A stretch of DNA of 54,595 nucleotides from Akkermansiaceae bacterium. GTDB taxonomy: Bacteria; Verrucomicrobiota; Verrucomicrobiia; Verrucomicrobiales; Akkermansiaceae. The translations under genes were made by a program, and so were the position numbers. Below are positions 1 through 7,959 of this stretch, in pieces; position 1 is the first letter of the stretch, and each line of letters starts with the position of its first letter. The stretch is taken from NCBI GenBank assembly GCA_015062005.1, contig SUVL01000018.1:1-54595 (forward strand). The letters are read 5' to 3'. The notes beneath the pieces were generated by a model. The model did no database searches and was not told the DNA's origin. It saw only the letters and a list, made by a program, of their open reading frames with translations.

Positions 1-121
1 TACAAAATCACGCAAAAAATGGATTGACCGCCCGCACTGCATTATGCTATAAAACATTTGCGCTCATCCGGACAAAAAACAAGAAGAAATAGCTTGTTCG
101 TGTCAAAGGGAGGGCAGCAGC

Positions 122-343
122 TTAGGGTGCAGCAGCAGGAACCTCATAGCGATTCTGCCACCAATTGATGATATTACTGGCAGCCGCTGCCCAGCACATG
201 TAATCATCGCCATCCTTTACGTCGTTCTTGTTATAATCAGTCCACCCGTATGTCTGACCTACGCCGTCCACCCATTGTGTCACCGTTTCGGCCTGCGCAC
301 ACCCCATCGCCGCCAGCGCCAATATCAGACAGTATCTTTTCAT
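122..343 (-). CDS. Truncated IdeS/Mac-like secreted cysteine protease N-terminus
   Basis: 73 residues. The start at 343 is chosen because it begins a clean signal peptide (MKRYCLILALAAMGCAQAE); the longer frame upstream to 457 adds a non-signal-like leader. The mature part has TQWVDGVGQTYGW followed by DDYMCWAAAASNIINWW, which resembles the catalytic-cysteine segment of the IdeS/Mac (peptidase C66) family of immunoglobulin-cleaving proteases. Family members are usually over 300 residues and need a His and Asp/Asn from the missing C-terminal part, so this product cannot be a complete protease. The frame stops at 122-124 after PAAAP, and the following 120 bases show no continuing protease-like frame. 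It could be a decayed gene, a recombination donor cassette, or a small secreted protein. Family resemblance is good by eye; function is unknown. Confidence 0.6.
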   Translation of the reverse strand: MKRYCLILALAAMGCAQAETVTQWVDGVGQTYGWTDYNKNDVKDGDDYMCWAAAASNIINWWQNRYEVPAAAP

Positions 344-688
344 GTTAAGAGAGAAATTCATAAGCATCAAACCAGCCTTACATAACATCATACTCCACCC
401 TGCCCGCATTTCAAGACAAAAAACAATATTTTTCCCCGAACAACAATCGTACCGCATCCCGGAAAATGCCCATGCACCCCTGATTTATCCACAAATATCC
501 TATCACCCCAGGATAATTCACCCCGAATTCAGGCCATTTATCCTATACGTCATGGATATTTATGGATAAATACGCATGGGAAAAGTGATTGCGGCCCGGG
601 ATTCTCACGTCATATACTGGGAAAAAGGCATGATTTACCAATTGTTTTTGCTTTACAAGCAGGAGGAGGCGCTGCTACAATGCGGGGC
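344..688. other. Intergenic spacer with DnaA-box-like sequences
   Basis: About 345 bases between the divergent IdeS-like fragment and the nitroreductase gene. It is more AT-rich than the flanking genes. It holds one exact DnaA-box consensus TTATCCACA at 485-493, a one-mismatch copy TTATCCATA on the minus strand at 561-569, and a looser TTATCCTAT between them. The short forward frame here has no recognisable protein. The right end carries the nitroreductase promoter. No dnaA, parA or other origin gene is near, so an origin is only a remote possibility. Confidence 0.3.
652..681 (+). promoter_or_regulatory. Promoter of nitroreductase gene, leaderless type
   Basis: TTTACA at 652-657, an 18-bp spacer and TACAAT at 676-681. 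The -10 box ends 7 bases before ATG 689, so transcription would begin at or beside the start codon. An AGGAGGAGG string at 661-669 lies inside the promoter spacer and would not be in the mRNA if this promoter is the one used. Confidence 0.5.
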
Positions 689-1294
689 ATGTTCAAGAAT
701 GCACTGAAAGTCTGCGTGTTGGCCGGGGCTCTGCTGCCTTGCTGGGGTGCCGGGGAGGAAGTGAAAACCCTGCCTGCACCGGTGATGACGGGCGGCATGC
801 CGCTGATGGAAGCCATTGCGCAGCGCCACTCTGCGCGCGATTATGATACCACCCGCGCCATCGATGACCAGACGCTGGCCGATATCCTGTGGGTGGCCTG
901 GGGCATGAACCCGCAGGGGAAGCGCACCATCCCCACCTCGCGCAACCTACAGAACATGCAGCTCTTTGTGCTCACGCCCACCGGCACCTGGGAATACGAC
1001 GGCCCGGGCCACCGGCTGGTCAAGGTGAATGAAAAGAACCTCATCCCCCTCTGCGAGCGTCAGGATTTCGTGAAAAACGCCCCGCTGCACCTGCTCTACA
1101 CCATCAAGAACGACCGCGGCGGCGAGAACCACGTGGGCTCTGCCTACCAGAATGTGTACCTCTACTGCACCTCCCGCGGGCTTTCCACCGTCATCCGCGC
1201 CATGATTGATAAGGAAGGCCTGAAGCGCGAGATGAGCCTGCCGGAGAACCACAGCGTCATCGTACACCAGTGCATCGGCTGGCCGGCAAAATAA
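689..1294 (+). CDS. Secreted nitroreductase-family protein
   Basis: 201 residues from ATG 689; another in-frame ATG lies at 680, but that one overlaps the -10 box. Residues 1-22 form a signal peptide (FKNALKVCVLAGALLPCWGAG), so the protein is probably exported. The body matches the small SagB/nitroreductase fold: an early ME-AIAQRHSARDYD segment (FMN phosphate contacts usually come from such an R-S-R/R-H-S motif), then DILWVAWGMNP, SRNLQNMQLFVL, and a C-terminal SVIVHQCIGWPAK resembling the G-x-P end of the family. Such enzymes bind FMN and reduce or oxidise small molecules; the substrate cannot be inferred. It is a single gene, followed after about 65 bases by the signalling operon. Confidence 0.75.
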   Translation: MFKNALKVCVLAGALLPCWGAGEEVKTLPAPVMTGGMPLMEAIAQRHSARDYDTTRAIDDQTLADILWVAWGMNPQGKRTIPTSRNLQNMQLFVLTPTGTWEYDGPGHRLVKVNEKNLIPLCERQDFVKNAPLHLLYTIKNDRGGENHVGSAYQNVYLYCTSRGLSTVIRAMIDKEGLKREMSLPENHSVIVHQCIGWPAK

Positions 1295-1359
1295 GCCGGC
1301 GGCCCAGCCCCCGGCGCGGCTGGCTATAATCCGCCGCGCCGCGTGTCTGATACACCGAC

Positions 1360-1794
1360 ATGAAACACTTCACCTACCAAGGGAAAGCCAAGCTCATCCT
1401 GCCGGCCGAACGGGCAGCCCTGGAAGTGCTCCGCGACTGGGTTGAGGAAATCGCGGATGCGCTGAATGTCGCCCTCCGCGCGAAGCACCAGATGCTGATT
1501 GCCGTGGACGAGATTTTCACCAACATTGCCAGCTACAGTTACGGCGGAAACCCCGGCTTTGTCGAGGTAGGCGTGGATTTTGACGAGGAAGCCCGGCAGC
1601 TCATCATCACTTTCGAGGATGAAGGAGTGGCCTATAACCCGCTGGAGGCCAGGGAACCGGATATCAGCGCCTCACTGGAAGACCGCGAGATTGGCGGGCT
1701 TGGCATCCTGATGGTGCGCCAGTTGATGGACGGCGTGGAGTACAAGCGCGAAAAGAACCGCAATATCCTCATCCTCAAGAAAGAAATCTCCTGA
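1360..1794 (+). CDS. Anti-sigma-factor-type serine kinase (RsbW/SpoIIAB-like)
   Basis: 144 residues, a single GHKL ATPase domain of the HATPase_c_2 type. The N-box is AVDEIFTNIASYSY with E51 and N55, the G1 box is FEDEGVAYNP with D87, and the G2 region is EIGGLGILMVRQLMD. In the family this kinase phosphorylates a STAS antagonist and binds a sigma factor or other partner; a SpoIIE phosphatase reverses the modification. Both counterparts follow directly: the phosphatase gene starts inside this stop codon (ATGA overlap) and the STAS gene comes next. No sigma factor gene is adjacent, so the output target is unknown. A TATAAT at 1325-1330 is a possible -10 box, without a clear -35. Confidence 0.85.
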   Translation: MKHFTYQGKAKLILPAERAALEVLRDWVEEIADALNVALRAKHQMLIAVDEIFTNIASYSYGGNPGFVEVGVDFDEEARQLIITFEDEGVAYNPLEAREPDISASLEDREIGGLGILMVRQLMDGVEYKREKNRNILILKKEIS

Positions 1795-3569
1795 TGAAGA
1801 AACTTTTCCAGAAATGGCTGTTCGTGTTCGTGAGCAGCGCCTTTTTCATCACCTTCATCATCTCCTGGCTGCTGCACAGCCACCTGGCCCGGCAATCTGC
1901 AGAGGAGTTACTGCGTGCTAACCTGGTGGAGGTGGCCAGCCGGGTGCGCGGCACCAGCCGGAACCTGGAGACGGTGATTGAAATCTCCAACCACGCCGCG
2001 CTGGCCAAAGCCCGCGCCCTGGCCCGCATCGTGGCCGAGAACCCGGGCATCCTGACTGATAAACCCAAGCTGCACCGCCTCATCAAGGAGCTGGATGTGG
2101 ATGAACTCCACGTTTCCGATGCCACCGGCGTCCTCACCACCTCGCTGGCCTACAACCCCGATGGCAAGAGCCTGAATGACTACAACGGCTTTGATATGGC
2201 CAGCACCGAGCAATCTGCCGCCTTCCTGGAGGCCATCACCAACCCGGATTTTGCCCTGGTGCAGGCCCCCCAGCCCAATGGTATCCTGGGCAGGCTCTTC
2301 CAGTATGCCGGTGTGGCTCGTATCGACCAGCCGGGCATCATCCAGATTGGCTACCACCCGGCACGCATAGAAGAAGCCATGAAAGTGGCCGATGTGAACG
2401 CGATAGCCGCGACCACGCGCATCGGCCACCACGGCACGCTGACCATCACCCCGGACGATGGCAGCTGCCCGGCAGAGGGCAAAGTGTTCACCAGTGAGAT
2501 TAACGGGGCAGAAGGGCTCTCCGTCGCGATACCCTGCGAGCGATACATCCTGACCGCCACGCTGCCGCAGGAGGAGCTCTATCTCTCGCGCAACGCCGTC
2601 GTTCGCATTCTCATCATCGGCAACCTGGTGCTCTTTGCAGTCATCTTCCTGCTCGTTTCCCGGCTCCTGCAGAAAGTAGTCATCACCGGCATCTACTCGG
2701 TGAATGACAAGCTGGGCCGGATTGCCGAGGGCAACCTCAATGAAAAAGTGGAAATCAACACCACCATGGAGTTCGTGGACCTTTCCTACGGCATCAACTC
2801 CATGGTGAATGCCTTGAAACACGCCATCGAAAACGAGGCAAAGCGCATCGATGCCGAGCTGGAAATGGGCCGCACCATTCAGACCTCAGTGCTGCCGACC
2901 CATTTCCCGGACACGGAGGCATTCAGCATTGCAGCCATGATGAATCCCGCCCGTGAGGTAGGCGGCGATTTCTACGATTTCTTCACGCTGGAAGACGGGC
3001 GGCAGGTCGTTCTCATTGCCGATGTATCGGGCAAGGGAATCACCGCCGCGCTGTTCATGATGAACGCCAAGGCGCTCATCAAGGAAATGGTGCTGGCCGG
3101 CAGCAGCCTGCAGAAAGCCGTGACGCAGGCCAACGAGAAACTGAGCGCCAACAACCAGGCCAACATGTTCCTGACCGCCTTCTTCGCCGTGCTCGACCCC
3201 GCCACCGGCACCCTCACCTGCGTGAATGCCGGGCACAACCCGCCCCTGCTGAAACGCGCCGACGGCAGCTGCGAATTCATCAAGGTGCAGCCCGGAATCG
3301 TGCTGGGTATCACCGACATGGTCACCTACACCGAGCAGACTCTCACCCTGGAACCCGGCGACTCCTTCTGCCTCTACACCGATGGCGTGACCGAGGCCAT
3401 GAACTCCCGCGATGAGCAATACAGCGACCCACGCCTGCTGGAAACCCTGCGGAAACTCTGCGGCAGCCCGGCTGAACTTCTGACGGGAATCCGCGCCGAT
3501 GTGGCAGCCTTTGTGGGCGAAGCCCCGCAGAGCGACGACATCACCATGCTCATTCTCCAATACAAATAA
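1794..3569 (+). CDS. Membrane sensor SpoIIE-type PP2C phosphatase with HAMP domain
   Basis: 591 residues. A first membrane helix lies at about 8-28, an extracytoplasmic sensor region at about 30-266 (probably a Cache-like fold), and a second helix at about 268-292. A HAMP segment follows (about 293-345), then a short coiled coil, then a SpoIIE PP2C domain from about 375. Catalytic metal-site motifs are visible: EVGGDFYDFF (389-398), ADVSGKGITAAL (409-420), CVNAGHNPPLL, LYTDGVTEA (528-536) and QSDDITMLI near the end. It should dephosphorylate the STAS protein encoded next in response to an external cue. Translation overlaps the upstream kinase gene by the ATGA arrangement, indicating coupled synthesis. 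Confidence 0.88.
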   Translation: MKKLFQKWLFVFVSSAFFITFIISWLLHSHLARQSAEELLRANLVEVASRVRGTSRNLETVIEISNHAALAKARALARIVAENPGILTDKPKLHRLIKELDVDELHVSDATGVLTTSLAYNPDGKSLNDYNGFDMASTEQSAAFLEAITNPDFALVQAPQPNGILGRLFQYAGVARIDQPGIIQIGYHPARIEEAMKVADVNAIAATTRIGHHGTLTITPDDGSCPAEGKVFTSEINGAEGLSVAIPCERYILTATLPQEELYLSRNAVVRILIIGNLVLFAVIFLLVSRLLQKVVITGIYSVNDKLGRIAEGNLNEKVEINTTMEFVDLSYGINSMVNALKHAIENEAKRIDAELEMGRTIQTSVLPTHFPDTEAFSIAAMMNPAREVGGDFYDFFTLEDGRQVVLIADVSGKGITAALFMMNAKALIKEMVLAGSSLQKAVTQANEKLSANNQANMFLTAFFAVLDPATGTLTCVNAGHNPPLLKRADGSCEFIKVQPGIVLGITDMVTYTEQTLTLEPGDSFCLYTDGVTEAMNSRDEQYSDPRLLETLRKLCGSPAELLTGIRADVAAFVGEAPQSDDITMLILQYK

Positions 3570-3596
3570 AAACCTCAACCCCATAACATCAATCAC

Positions 3597-3899
3597 ATGA
3601 AACTCACCATCACCAGAAACGGAAGCCAGATCACCGGCAGTCTCTGCGGCAAGCTCGACACCGTGAACGCCGAACAGTTCAGCCGCGACATGCAGCCCCT
3701 CATGGATGCAGCCGATGGCGATATCGTGCTGGACTGCGCTGCGCTGGACTACATCAGCTCCTCCGGTCTCCGCCTCTTCCTCACGCTGCGCAAGCAGGTG
3801 GCAGCCAAGGGTGGCAAGCTGACCATCCGCCACCTGAACGAAGGGATACGCGAAGTCTTCGCCATCACCGGTTTCTTCAACCTGTTCACCATCGAGTAA
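3597..3899 (+). CDS. STAS-domain anti-sigma-factor antagonist
   Basis: 100 residues, a single STAS domain of SpoIIAA/RsbV length. The phosphorylation segment is LDYISSSGLRLFL; by alignment with SpoIIAA the modified serine is S55, and the usual Asp before it is Ser here. It is the expected substrate of the kinase at 1360-1794 and of the phosphatase at 1794-3569. The kinase at 3909 starts 9 bases downstream, so all belong to one transcript. There is no Shine-Dalgarno sequence before the ATG. Confidence 0.87.
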   Translation: MKLTITRNGSQITGSLCGKLDTVNAEQFSRDMQPLMDAADGDIVLDCAALDYISSSGLRLFLTLRKQVAAKGGKLTIRHLNEGIREVFAITGFFNLFTIE

Positions 3900-3908
3900 A
3901 AACCGGCC

Positions 3909-5273
3909 GTGCGCACCCCCGCAGAACTCAACGAGCTCTATTTCAACACGCCGGCGTGCCACTGCACCCTGCCTGCGGGTGCAGTGCTGCACCACCAGGG
4001 CGAATCCGCCACCCGGATTTATCTGGTGCAGAGCGGCGAAATAGCCCTTCACCACAAAACGGCCGGGTTTGAGCCGGAGGGGCTGCCGGCCCGCATTCAG
4101 GCCCATGGTTATGAAACACAGCGGGCCGGAGCCGGCTGCTACATCAACGCTGCTGAGTTTCTGGCCGGGGGCGGCGCCGCCGGCTGCACCGCCATCGCAC
4201 TGGAGGAATGCGAGGTAGCCTGGGTGGAGGATACCGCTTTGCGGGAGCAGCTGCTCCCCCTCCTCCTGCAGCAGCAGGCTCAGACCCAGCAGGCACTCAA
4301 CACCTGCACCGCGCAGAAAGAACACCACAACCGCCAGCTGCAACGCGCCGAAAGCGCCTGCACCCTGGCCCAGCTCACCGCCGGTATTGCCCACGAACTG
4401 AACAACGCCGTGGGTGTGCTCGCCCGCCGCACTGATTTCGTGGCCTCCGGGCTCTGGGAGTACCTGGAGGAAACCAGCACCAACAACGCGCTGCTCTTCA
4501 GCTACGGTATCGAGGATACCTCCTACCTCCCCGCCCGTGAGCTGCGCGCCACCAGCCGCCACTATGAACGCCAGCTCGGCATGAGCCAGGAAGCGGCCAA
4601 AGTGCTGGCCCACCTCTTCCCGGACAAGGAGGACGGCGAGCTGCTTGCCCCGCACTTCGTGCAGAACGTGAACAAAAACTTTCGCTTCTGGGAAATGGGG
4701 CACGACCTGCGCGATATGAAAGTGGCCGCCCGCACCGCCACCGGCATTGTGCGTGCTGTGAAACTGCTGGGCGGTGGCAGCACCAGCCGCGAACCCGGCT
4801 GCGATGTGGTGCAATCCATCAAGGACGCCCTCAACCTGCTGCACAACAAGCTTAAGCATCTCAACGTGGAGCTCGACCTGCAGGAGGTGCCCGCCATCAC
4901 CGCCGATACCACTGAGCTGCTCCAGATCTGGGCAAACTTCATCAAAAACGCCAACGATGCCATGATGGAGGCTGCCACGCCCAACCCCACCGTGCGCATT
5001 TCCACCAGATTCGAGGAGGAGCAGGTGGTGGTCTGCATCGCCAACAACGGTCCGCCCATTGCCCCCGAACACATGGAGAAAATCTGGCAGGCCCATTTCT
5101 CTACCAAGAAATTCAGCTCAGATTACGGCCTGGGGCTCGGCCTCTCCATCGTGCGCCGCATCATCGATGGCTACAACGCCACTGTGGTCGTGCAGAGCGA
5201 TGATGCGGAAACCTCATTCACGGTGAGCCTGCCGCTCACCCAACCCGAACCGGAAACTACAGAAAATGCCTGA
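3909..5273 (+). CDS. Soluble histidine kinase with N-terminal cNMP-binding-like domain
   Basis: 454 residues from a GTG start. Residues 15-110 look like a cyclic-nucleotide-binding beta-roll (GAVLHHQGESATRIYLVQSG). A helix at about 112-150 leads to the H-box LTAGIAHELNNAVGV with His162. Between the H-box and the N-box (NFIKNANDAM, 343-352) there are about 180 residues, far more than in ordinary kinases, including HDLRDMKVAARTATGIVRAV (265-284). The G1 box is IANNGPPI, with Asn where Asp is usual; the G2 box is YGLGLGLSIV. There are no membrane segments, so it is cytoplasmic. Its paralogue is at 9682-11115, and no receiver gene is adjacent here. It overlaps the SLC13 permease gene by 8 bases, suggesting that the kinase senses or controls transport. 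Confidence 0.8.
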   Translation: MRTPAELNELYFNTPACHCTLPAGAVLHHQGESATRIYLVQSGEIALHHKTAGFEPEGLPARIQAHGYETQRAGAGCYINAAEFLAGGGAAGCTAIALEECEVAWVEDTALREQLLPLLLQQQAQTQQALNTCTAQKEHHNRQLQRAESACTLAQLTAGIAHELNNAVGVLARRTDFVASGLWEYLEETSTNNALLFSYGIEDTSYLPARELRATSRHYERQLGMSQEAAKVLAHLFPDKEDGELLAPHFVQNVNKNFRFWEMGHDLRDMKVAARTATGIVRAVKLLGGGSTSREPGCDVVQSIKDALNLLHNKLKHLNVELDLQEVPAITADTTELLQIWANFIKNANDAMMEAATPNPTVRISTRFEEEQVVVCIANNGPPIAPEHMEKIWQAHFSTKKFSSDYGLGLGLSIVRRIIDGYNATVVVQSDDAETSFTVSLPLTQPEPETTENA

Positions 5274-7044
5274 AATTGAATTACTGGGGCTCACCCTAGG
5301 TGCCTGGATAACCATCGCCACGGTACTCACCATGTTCACCCTGCTGCTCTGCACCCGCCTGGCGGCAGATATCGTATTCGTGGGAGGCATGGCCGCTCTG
5401 CTCTGCACCAACACCCTTAGCGCCAAGGAAGTGCTGGGGGGCCTCAGCTCGCCCTCCGTGGTGGTCATCGGCGTGCTCTTCGTGGTGGTGGCCGGCCTTA
5501 TTCACACCGGGGTGCTTCAGTGGATTGTGAAGAATATCCTGGGTACACCCGGCAGCTATGCCGGGGCGGTGACGCGCCTCATGCTGCCCGTGGCGGCGCT
5601 CAGCTCCGTGCTGAGCAACACCACCGTGGTGGCCCTCTTCATCAACGTGGTGAAACTCTGGAGCCGCAAGCTGGGCATTGCCCCCAGCCGCCTGCTCATC
5701 CCCCTGAGCTATGCCTCCGGCATGGGCGGTGTGTGTACCCTCATCGGCACCCCGCCCAACCTCATTATCTCCTCCTTCTACACCGAGGAGACGGGCGTGG
5801 CACTCAGCATTTTCACCACCACACTGCCTGGCCTGTTCTGCCTGGGCGTAGGCGTCATCTCCGTGATTGCCATGCAACGGCTGCTGCCCGAGAACAAGAG
5901 CTCCGAAAGCTCTTTCGAAGCCGTTTCCGAATACACCGTGGAGCTGCTCGTCCCTGCTGATTGCCCCCACATCGGCTCCACCATTGCCGAGTGCAGGCTT
6001 GACCACGTGCGCGGTGGCCAGCTGGTGGAAATCATCCGCTTCGATCGCGAAATCATCTCCCCGGTGCCGGCAGATGAGTTCATTCTCGGCGGCGACCGCC
6101 TCGTCTATTCCGGCGATATCGAATCCATCCTGGAAATGCGCGCCGCGCACGGCCTGGTGAATTCCACCCAGCCCGTGTACAACAGCGAGGAAGTGAGCAA
6201 GGGCCGCAAGCTGCACACCGCCTACGTCACCTTCGGCAGCAGTCTCATCGGCAGGCGCATCAGCGAAACCACCCTGGAAGCCGACCACAAGATGGTGCTG
6301 GTGGCCGTGGCGCGCCAGGGCGAGCGCGTGAACTCCAGCCCGCATGAAGTGGAGCTCCGCGCCGGTGATACCCTGCTGCTGGAAAGCGGCAGCCTGGCCG
6401 CCCCGGAGACAGGCCGCGACCTGCAGTTCTTCGATTCGGAAGTCATCCCGAACATCGGCTGGCGCACCCTGCTTTCCTCACTCATCATGCTGGGCATGAT
6501 TCTGCTTTCCGCATTCAAGGTCATGCCGCTGCTCAGCGCCTGTTTCCTGGCCGCCTTTGCCATGCTGCTCACACGCTGCTGCAGCATCGAGCAGGCTCAC
6601 CGCGCCATCAACTGGCCCGTGCTCATGGTCTTTGCCGGTTCCATCTGCCTGGGCACGGCGATTGAGCGCACCGGCCTGGCGCAGATGCTGGCCGATGCGC
6701 TGCTGCAGGTCTGCGGCACCAATCCGCTGGTGGTGCTGGCAGTCATCTGCCTGCTGGGCACCTTCATCACCGAGTTCATCAGCAACTCCGCCGCAGGCGC
6801 CATGTTCTTCCCCATTGCGTACAAGAGTGCCCTCGCTGTGGGGGCCAATCCGCTCACCTTCTGTGTGGCGCTCATGGTGGCTGTATCCTCCAGCTTTGCC
6901 ACCCCCATCGGCTCGCCCACCCACATGCTGGTATACGGCCCGGGCGGCTACCGCTTTGTAGACTTCATGCGCATCGGTATCCCGATGAACTTCATCATCA
7001 TCGCGGCAGATATCTTCATTGTCAGCCTCCTCTTCCCCTTGTAA
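5266..7044 (+). CDS. SLC13-family permease with two RCK_C domains
   Basis: 592 residues, a membrane carrier of the CitT/DASS (ArsB/NhaD superfamily) type. The first membrane half carries SNTTVVALFINVV and GTPPNLI (161-167). Two cytoplasmic RCK_C/TrkA_C regulatory domains follow at about 220-298 and 310-378. The second half has SNSAAGAMFFPIA near residue 506 and TPIGSPTHMLVYGPGGY. Members of this subgroup move anions such as sulfate or dicarboxylates; the substrate is not decidable here. RCK_C domains usually bind a small ligand that gates transport. The ATG lies inside the last codons of the upstream kinase gene, so the two are translationally coupled. Confidence 0.85.
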   Translation: MPEIELLGLTLGAWITIATVLTMFTLLLCTRLAADIVFVGGMAALLCTNTLSAKEVLGGLSSPSVVVIGVLFVVVAGLIHTGVLQWIVKNILGTPGSYAGAVTRLMLPVAALSSVLSNTTVVALFINVVKLWSRKLGIAPSRLLIPLSYASGMGGVCTLIGTPPNLIISSFYTEETGVALSIFTTTLPGLFCLGVGVISVIAMQRLLPENKSSESSFEAVSEYTVELLVPADCPHIGSTIAECRLDHVRGGQLVEIIRFDREIISPVPADEFILGGDRLVYSGDIESILEMRAAHGLVNSTQPVYNSEEVSKGRKLHTAYVTFGSSLIGRRISETTLEADHKMVLVAVARQGERVNSSPHEVELRAGDTLLLESGSLAAPETGRDLQFFDSEVIPNIGWRTLLSSLIMLGMILLSAFKVMPLLSACFLAAFAMLLTRCCSIEQAHRAINWPVLMVFAGSICLGTAIERTGLAQMLADALLQVCGTNPLVVLAVICLLGTFITEFISNSAAGAMFFPIAYKSALAVGANPLTFCVALMVAVSSSFATPIGSPTHMLVYGPGGYRFVDFMRIGIPMNFIIIAADIFIVSLLFPL

Positions 7045-7086
7045 CCGCCTGTTAGATATCCCCGGTACAAAGCCAGATAAATTGAT

Positions 7087-7201
7087 ATTTGAAAGTACAA
7101 TGTACAAGGGACAAAGTACAATTTGAAAGTTCCCTGCGGCTTTGCCGCAGCCGTTTAAAATGGCGAGCCTAAGGCGAGCGGAACTCCTAAATTGTCCTTT
7201 G
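7087..7201. repeat. Interspersed repeat family A, copy 1
   Basis: First of three near-identical copies (others at 7585-7719 and 15107-15275). It begins TTTGAAAGTACAATGTACA, has a small hairpin TGCGGC/GCCGCA, then TTTAAAATGGCGAGCC, and ends AAATTGTCCTTTG. The two ends are imperfect inverted repeats of each other, as in small non-autonomous elements. This copy lacks the last roughly 20 bases found in copy 2. Confidence 0.8.
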
Positions 7202-7243
7202 GGTACTTCTAAAAACTCGAAACTAATCAACAAATTGGAATTT
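7201..7243. repeat. 43-bp repeat, inverted copy of 15280-15322
   Basis: Contains ACTTCTAAAAACTCGAAAC followed by TAATCAACAAATTGGAATTT. It matches the reverse complement of 15280-15322 at 42 of 43 positions. Shorter pieces (TTAGAAGTCCCC and AAATTCCAATT) also occur just before copy 2 at about 7550-7584, so this unit is a regular partner of repeat family A. Confidence 0.8.
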
Positions 7244-7295
7244 GTCGGGCTGAAAGCCCGAGGAATTCTGAGCCCTCGGAGAGGGCGACACAATA

Positions 7296-7504
7296 ATAGC
7301 CCAGCGTGGAGCCGCAACGCGGCGGAACGCTGGGTAAAATGAAAAACATATCAGAACCCCGGAGCGTAGCGGAGTGGGTGGCAGAAGCTTCGGCTTAGTG
7401 TTTTAACTGCGCTTCCCTGCCACCCCTCCACGTTGGTCGGGGTTCCGGTTATTTTTTATTCCAAACCCAGCGTTCCGCCGCGTTGCGGCTCCACGCTGGG
7501 CTAT
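7296..7504. repeat. Foldback element with 40-bp perfect inverted arms
   Basis: Arms 7296-7335 and 7465-7504 are exact reverse complements over 40 bases. Each arm is itself a hairpin: outer CCCAGCGT with ACGCTGGG, inner GCCGC with GCGGC, and symmetric GGA bulges. The 129-bp middle continues the symmetry imperfectly (GAACCCCG and GGTGGCAG facing CTGCCACC and CGGGGTTC). The whole unit could fold as one long stem. No coding frame in it is convincing. Confidence 0.85.
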
Positions 7505-7584
7505 GATAATGCCGCCCTGCGGGCTCAAATTTCCGCTCGCCTGCGGCTCGCAAATTCCAATTAAGTGTTTTTTTAGAAGTCCCC

Positions 7585-7719
7585 ATTTGAAAGTACAATG
7601 TACAAGGGACAAAGTACAATTTGAAAGTTCCCTGCGGCTTTGCCGCAGCCGTTTAAAATGGCGAGCCTAAGGCGAGCGGAACTCCTAAATTGTCCTTTGT
7701 AATTTGTCCTTTGTACATC
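7585..7719. repeat. Interspersed repeat family A, copy 2
   Basis: Full-length copy of the element at 7087-7201. It includes the right end with a double TTGTCCTTTG and TGTACATC, which mirrors the left-end TGTACAAGGGACAAAG as an imperfect inverted repeat. Together with copy 1 it brackets the foldback element. The whole stretch 7045-7838 holds no supported gene. Confidence 0.8.
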
Positions 7720-7838
7720 CCCACAAATTCCGATTTATCGGGATGAGGGTGTGCTTCTTCAAAGAAGCAGCAGCCGTTTATCCGGCCGTAAAATCATGGC
7801 GGCACGCGAATCCGGTGCGGAATTTTGCCAACAAAAAC

Positions 7839-7867
7839 TTGCCATTGACGCCGGAATGGTGTAGAGT
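7839..7867 (+). promoter_or_regulatory. Probable promoter of the second SLC13 operon
   Basis: TTGCCA at 7839-7844, a 17-bp spacer and TAGAGT at 7862-7867. It would give a leader of about 85 bases before ATG 7960. No recognised riboswitch is visible in that leader. Confidence 0.4.
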
Positions 7868-7959
7868 ACCGGGTAGCACAAGCCTGTTCCCGCACGCTCG
7901 CGCGCGAGGTGGTGTGCGCTTTGCACCCGAGCTGTGCTGAGAACACAAATCGAACAGTT

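Noticed and set aside
342..569. 75-codon plus-strand frame beside the IdeS-like fragment
   Set aside because: No initiation signal, no recognisable protein character, and it overlaps AT-rich spacer with DnaA-box-like sequence.
2886..5096. Long minus-strand open frame of 736 codons
   Set aside because: It lies antisense to three well-supported signalling genes and its product is low-complexity (Gly, His, Val rich), as expected of the reverse strand of GC-rich codons.
7142..7342. Short open frame inside repeat family A
   Set aside because: It is made wholly of repeat sequence, and the copies elsewhere do not preserve the frame.
7296..7504. Possible integron attC site or recombinase attachment site
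   Set aside because: There is no integron integrase and no core-site signature; the perfect nested symmetry fits a foldback element better.
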